Origin: an uncultured bacterium
GTDB lineage: Bacteria > Actinomycetota > Coriobacteriia > Coriobacteriales > Coriobacteriaceae
Assembly (NCBI GenBank): GCA_905215945.1
Contig: CAJMRZ010000020.1
Span: forward strand, 1 to 14,707
Length of the DNA: 14,707 bases
Direction of reading: 5' to 3'
Below the pieces are notes generated by a model. It saw nothing but the letters and a program-made list of their open reading frames with translations. It did no database searches and was not told where the DNA came from. Made by a program: the position numbers and the translations under genes. Positions 13,201-14,707 of the stretch are shown piece after piece. The first letter of the stretch is position 1; the number at the start of each line of letters is the position of its first letter.

Positions 13201-14707
13201 GCTGGTCTTACTGCGCCCACCAAGGATGCGGACGACAACGATCTGACCTTTACGTTTAAGTTCACCCTGCCGGAGTCCCAGGAGGGCTACGAGGCGCATG
13301 TGTTCGATGCGAGCGGCAACGCTGTGGGCAATTCCTTTAGGCTCAAGAACGGCGACACCCATTCCATCAAGGCCGGCGAGACCATTCGCGTATACGACCT
13401 CAAGAAGGGTGACAACTACAGTGTGAGCGAGCTCACCACCAAGGGCGAGGTGTCCAGTGGCAATGTGCTGGCGAGCATCGTCAACGCCGTAACCGGCTCT
13501 GCCGACGAGTCGGTGCTTCCGGCTGGCTTTAGCCTCGTGAGACGCATGGTCGGCGGCGAGAAGCAGTCGGGAACCGGCAACACCATAACGGGTTCAATCG
13601 CTGCGCTCGTGGACGGAAAGATTCCCGCGAGCAACACGCTCGAGTTCATCAACAAATACAGTGTCAGCCCCGTAAAGAATGGCCTAAGCGCCAAGAAGGT
13701 GCTCGAGGGCCGCAATTGGGCCGATGGCGATACCTTTACCGTGCAGCTTACAGCCGACGACGGCGTCCCCATGCCCAGCGGCGCCAAGAGCAAGGTGGCT
13801 ACGGTTGAGCTCACCAACGACCAGCCGGCGACGTTTGGCGATATTACCTATACCAAGCCGGGTACCTACGCCTATACCATCTCGGAGGATATTCCCGGCT
13901 CCAATGCCAAGGCGGATGGAATAAGCTACTCCGCTGCTGTCTATACCGCGACGGTCAAGGTGGATGATAACCACGCCGGTGCACTGGTCGTTAAGAGCGT
14001 AAAGGTGAAGCAGGTGCGTGACGACGCGGGCAAACCGGCTACCGCAGAGGTTGCCGATAAGATCGCAACCTTCACCAACCGTTACGATACGCACGAACAT
14101 AGCATCATCATCCATGCCCAAAAGAACCTGACCGACAACGCCGGGAGTTTCCCGCTTTCCCAGAACGCCTTTAGCTTTAAACTCGAGCGTGTGGGCGGCT
14201 ATGCGGACGACAATGCAGCGTTCGATCCCGATAAGGTCGACACGAGCATCAAGGCTCCCATGCCCCAGGGCGCCGAGGGCAACATCGCAACCGTGGGCAA
14301 CAACGCCGACGGCACGGTGACGTGGCCAGAAATCTCCTATACCGCCAAGGCGGATGCGGGACGCGCCTACGTTTACAAGTTCGCCGAGAATCGCGGCAGC
14401 GTTACGGGCATGACCTACGATGGATCGGTCTATTACGCCGTGGTGCGCAACGACAAGAAGGGTGCCGGCATCCAGACCTCGGTCGAGTACTACAAGGCCG
14501 CAGAAAACAACTCGGTAAAGCAGCTGGACGAGAATGTCACGCCCTCCTTTACCAATATATATAGCGTGGAGCCCACGAGCGTGACCCTGCAGGGCCAAAA
14601 GACCGTGAGCGGTCGTGACTGGAATCAGGGCGAGAGCTATGCCTTTAACCTTGCTGCCGCTACGGACGATGCCGGTGCGACCGGTTTGGGCAAGACCACA
14701 AAGCAGG
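10264..14707 (+). CDS. Large fibro-slime / Cna-B / Spy0128-type surface adhesin, 5' part, cut by window edge
   Basis: The frame is open for 1,481 codons to the edge. Residues 1-47 form a signal peptide: basic start, hydrophobic core 28-44, cleavage after ASA47. An Asn/Gly-rich stretch follows (80-115). The fibro-slime (PA14-like) domain spans about 115-405, marked by FSGDDDVWVYIDG (296-308), GDLGGIH (312-318) and a closing LSFFYLERGAGASNM. Cna-B (SpaA) modules lie at 409-490 (VEKVDQNGEAVQDAKF; closing VLKETDLPAGY) and 703-800 (FVQKVDDLGKPVNGATFEL; closing YLRESVSPDG). A pilin-like module (968-1134) starts LQVTKTVTA. Spy0128/FctA-type modules follow: 1141-1274 (AKKVLEGRNW to FTNRY), 1280-1434 (to FTNIY), and a third from 1440. 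Such proteins are stalk-like adhesins or pilins with internal isopeptide bonds; a sortase signal would lie beyond the window. The SD is GGAGGG five bases before the ATG. Rare ATA codons suggest unlike base use. Confidence 0.9.
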   Translation, partial: MNRACARAREMLKPFGKKTNTAKRVLRVLAVPLAACALMFGATSASADQTVPLSNHTVQTVNPTGTTVNLFDYWVVDGDNDSSKNINNNNGNDNTGINKDHQLKFNGGGGTGINKWTGRSVIDGFGRLSFVKNTLVNGYPAINAGTYTSYGTKGDCTDESLAYLFNNDSQANGRQKGKAVYNDVKGLFQLQKGYYVYDSYGSRGNYAVYNYTTNSFDVYNKAGVYKGGVSDANLGQFFPFDSADKVFDEKGNSLSPKQIIDGSTSLNHHFGMSMTTEFVQPTNGKTTDGNDMIFEFSGDDDVWVYIDGVLVGDLGGIHEKATLKINFATGAVHVGHVDNANDPEKTIQDTTIKAMFQAAGADTSNRRFSGNTFLNSSKHTLSFFYLERGAGASNMSLKFNLTTLPSSEVEKVDQNGEAVQDAKFALYQSDASWKTQGDPIAQGTTDDKGRLVLLKSDDGSVLSFDNQHADGHNYFVLKETDLPAGYRSSLTSSTTAMSGELHLQYKEAAASGSGGVVVAPQTTVTMADGVTQWTGSRMWLNGGYLAAKETISLSKETKDNKDKPISSGTTFAVVLKRTDKSKADTDENAWTAVTGNPLDGYMLCSAHGIPGAVEAAKSADTSVFGVNTKGDYEVTVRSLPGDIETYAAMLQDEDKPKAEYTVAVYHTTASSLAGATIGNTSMVKYQTINRQFSTVIHLTNVQNRLFVQKVDDLGKPVNGATFELYQAKDVTGDSPRTYAIKSGAEPYDTVQANGMTYPYDIKGAACFPLDSAKHAPLIKGTYYLRESVSPDGHEINNTITKVIVDDSGVYVDAGEENDGVLSMSGPGSLIASLAQFGSPDSIDNTLTHIKGKLQSAAVDANGNLTWGQTCTAQGVTPSLAGNLMHMRYDKTAQGTKTILRYVEDGGDRDGQLATIFADTGVNRMALYQEDDSAYIDDASKTRTNLGTLQLNHLFTTATAVQYTDRRVARLQVTKTVTADAGLTAPTKDADDNDLTFTFKFTLPESQEGYEAHVFDASGNAVGNSFRLKNGDTHSIKAGETIRVYDLKKGDNYSVSELTTKGEVSSGNVLASIVNAVTGSADESVLPAGFSLVRRMVGGEKQSGTGNTITGSIAALVDGKIPASNTLEFINKYSVSPVKNGLSAKKVLEGRNWADGDTFTVQLTADDGVPMPSGAKSKVATVELTNDQPATFGDITYTKPGTYAYTISEDIPGSNAKADGISYSAAVYTATVKVDDNHAGALVVKSVKVKQVRDDAGKPATAEVADKIATFTNRYDTHEHSIIIHAQKNLTDNAGSFPLSQNAFSFKLERVGGYADDNAAFDPDKVDTSIKAPMPQGAEGNIATVGNNADGTVTWPEISYTAKADAGRAYVYKFAENRGSVTGMTYDGSVYYAVVRNDKKGAGIQTSVEYYKAAENNSVKQLDENVTPSFTNIYSVEPTSVTLQGQKTVSGRDWNQGESYAFNLAAATDDAGATGLGKTTKQ

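Noticed and set aside
13684..14598. 304-codon open frame on the minus strand
   Set aside because: Antisense to the Spy0128/FctA-type modules; an artefact of the coding bias of the true strand.
1..14707. CRISPR arrays, tRNA or rRNA genes, transposases
   Set aside because: I saw no regularly spaced direct repeats, no tRNA cloverleaf with a conserved TTCGA-type arm, no rRNA sequence and no transposase or integrase motif.

Overview
The window reads as a high-GC Gram-positive chromosome. The closest fit I can name is the Coriobacteriia (Collinsella-like gut actinobacteria). That rests on GC-rich third positions, AAGGAG-type ribosome sites, a fused-type RlmL, an OFA-family transporter and a large fibro-slime/Cna-B surface protein. 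The taxonomy is an inference from gene style, with no marker-gene comparison behind it.

Layout. The left edge (1-805, minus) carries the N-terminal 268 residues of a 23S rRNA guanine methyltransferase (RlmL/RlmKL type). A HAD phosphatase (881-1708, plus) diverges from it, followed by a TalC-type transaldolase (1902-2606, plus). A 380-bp gene-free stretch (2607-2986) holds two hairpins, a short apparent relic of a second transaldolase C-terminus, a strong terminator and an imperfect inverted repeat flanking that terminator. The RNA-binding protein Tex (2987-5134) runs towards it on the minus strand. Another gene-free stretch (5135-5545) holds a roughly 35-bp-arm inverted repeat and the terminator of the next minus-strand unit.

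The centre is a probable catabolic operon on the minus strand: an SDR oxidoreductase (8860-7979), an OFA-type major facilitator (7912-6656) and a Gfo/Idh/MocA oxidoreductase (6586-5546). A divergent LysR-type regulator (9094-9996, plus) lies next to it. The roughly 230-bp divergent region has a good minus-strand promoter and four copies of a CGCAGGT box, which suggests the LysR protein controls the operon. The substrate cannot be read from the sequence; a polyol, sugar acid or cyclitol would fit two NAD(P) dehydrogenases plus a carboxylate-type transporter. The last ~20 codons of the LysR gene look frameshifted.

The right third (10264 to the edge) is the start of a very large secreted surface protein. 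It has a signal peptide, a fibro-slime/PA14-like domain, two Cna-B (SpaA) modules, a pilin-like module and at least three Spy0128/FctA-type isopeptide modules. A run of ten G residues sits just upstream of the -35 position of its promoter and is a candidate phase-variable switch. This adhesin and its control region are the most interesting part of the window.
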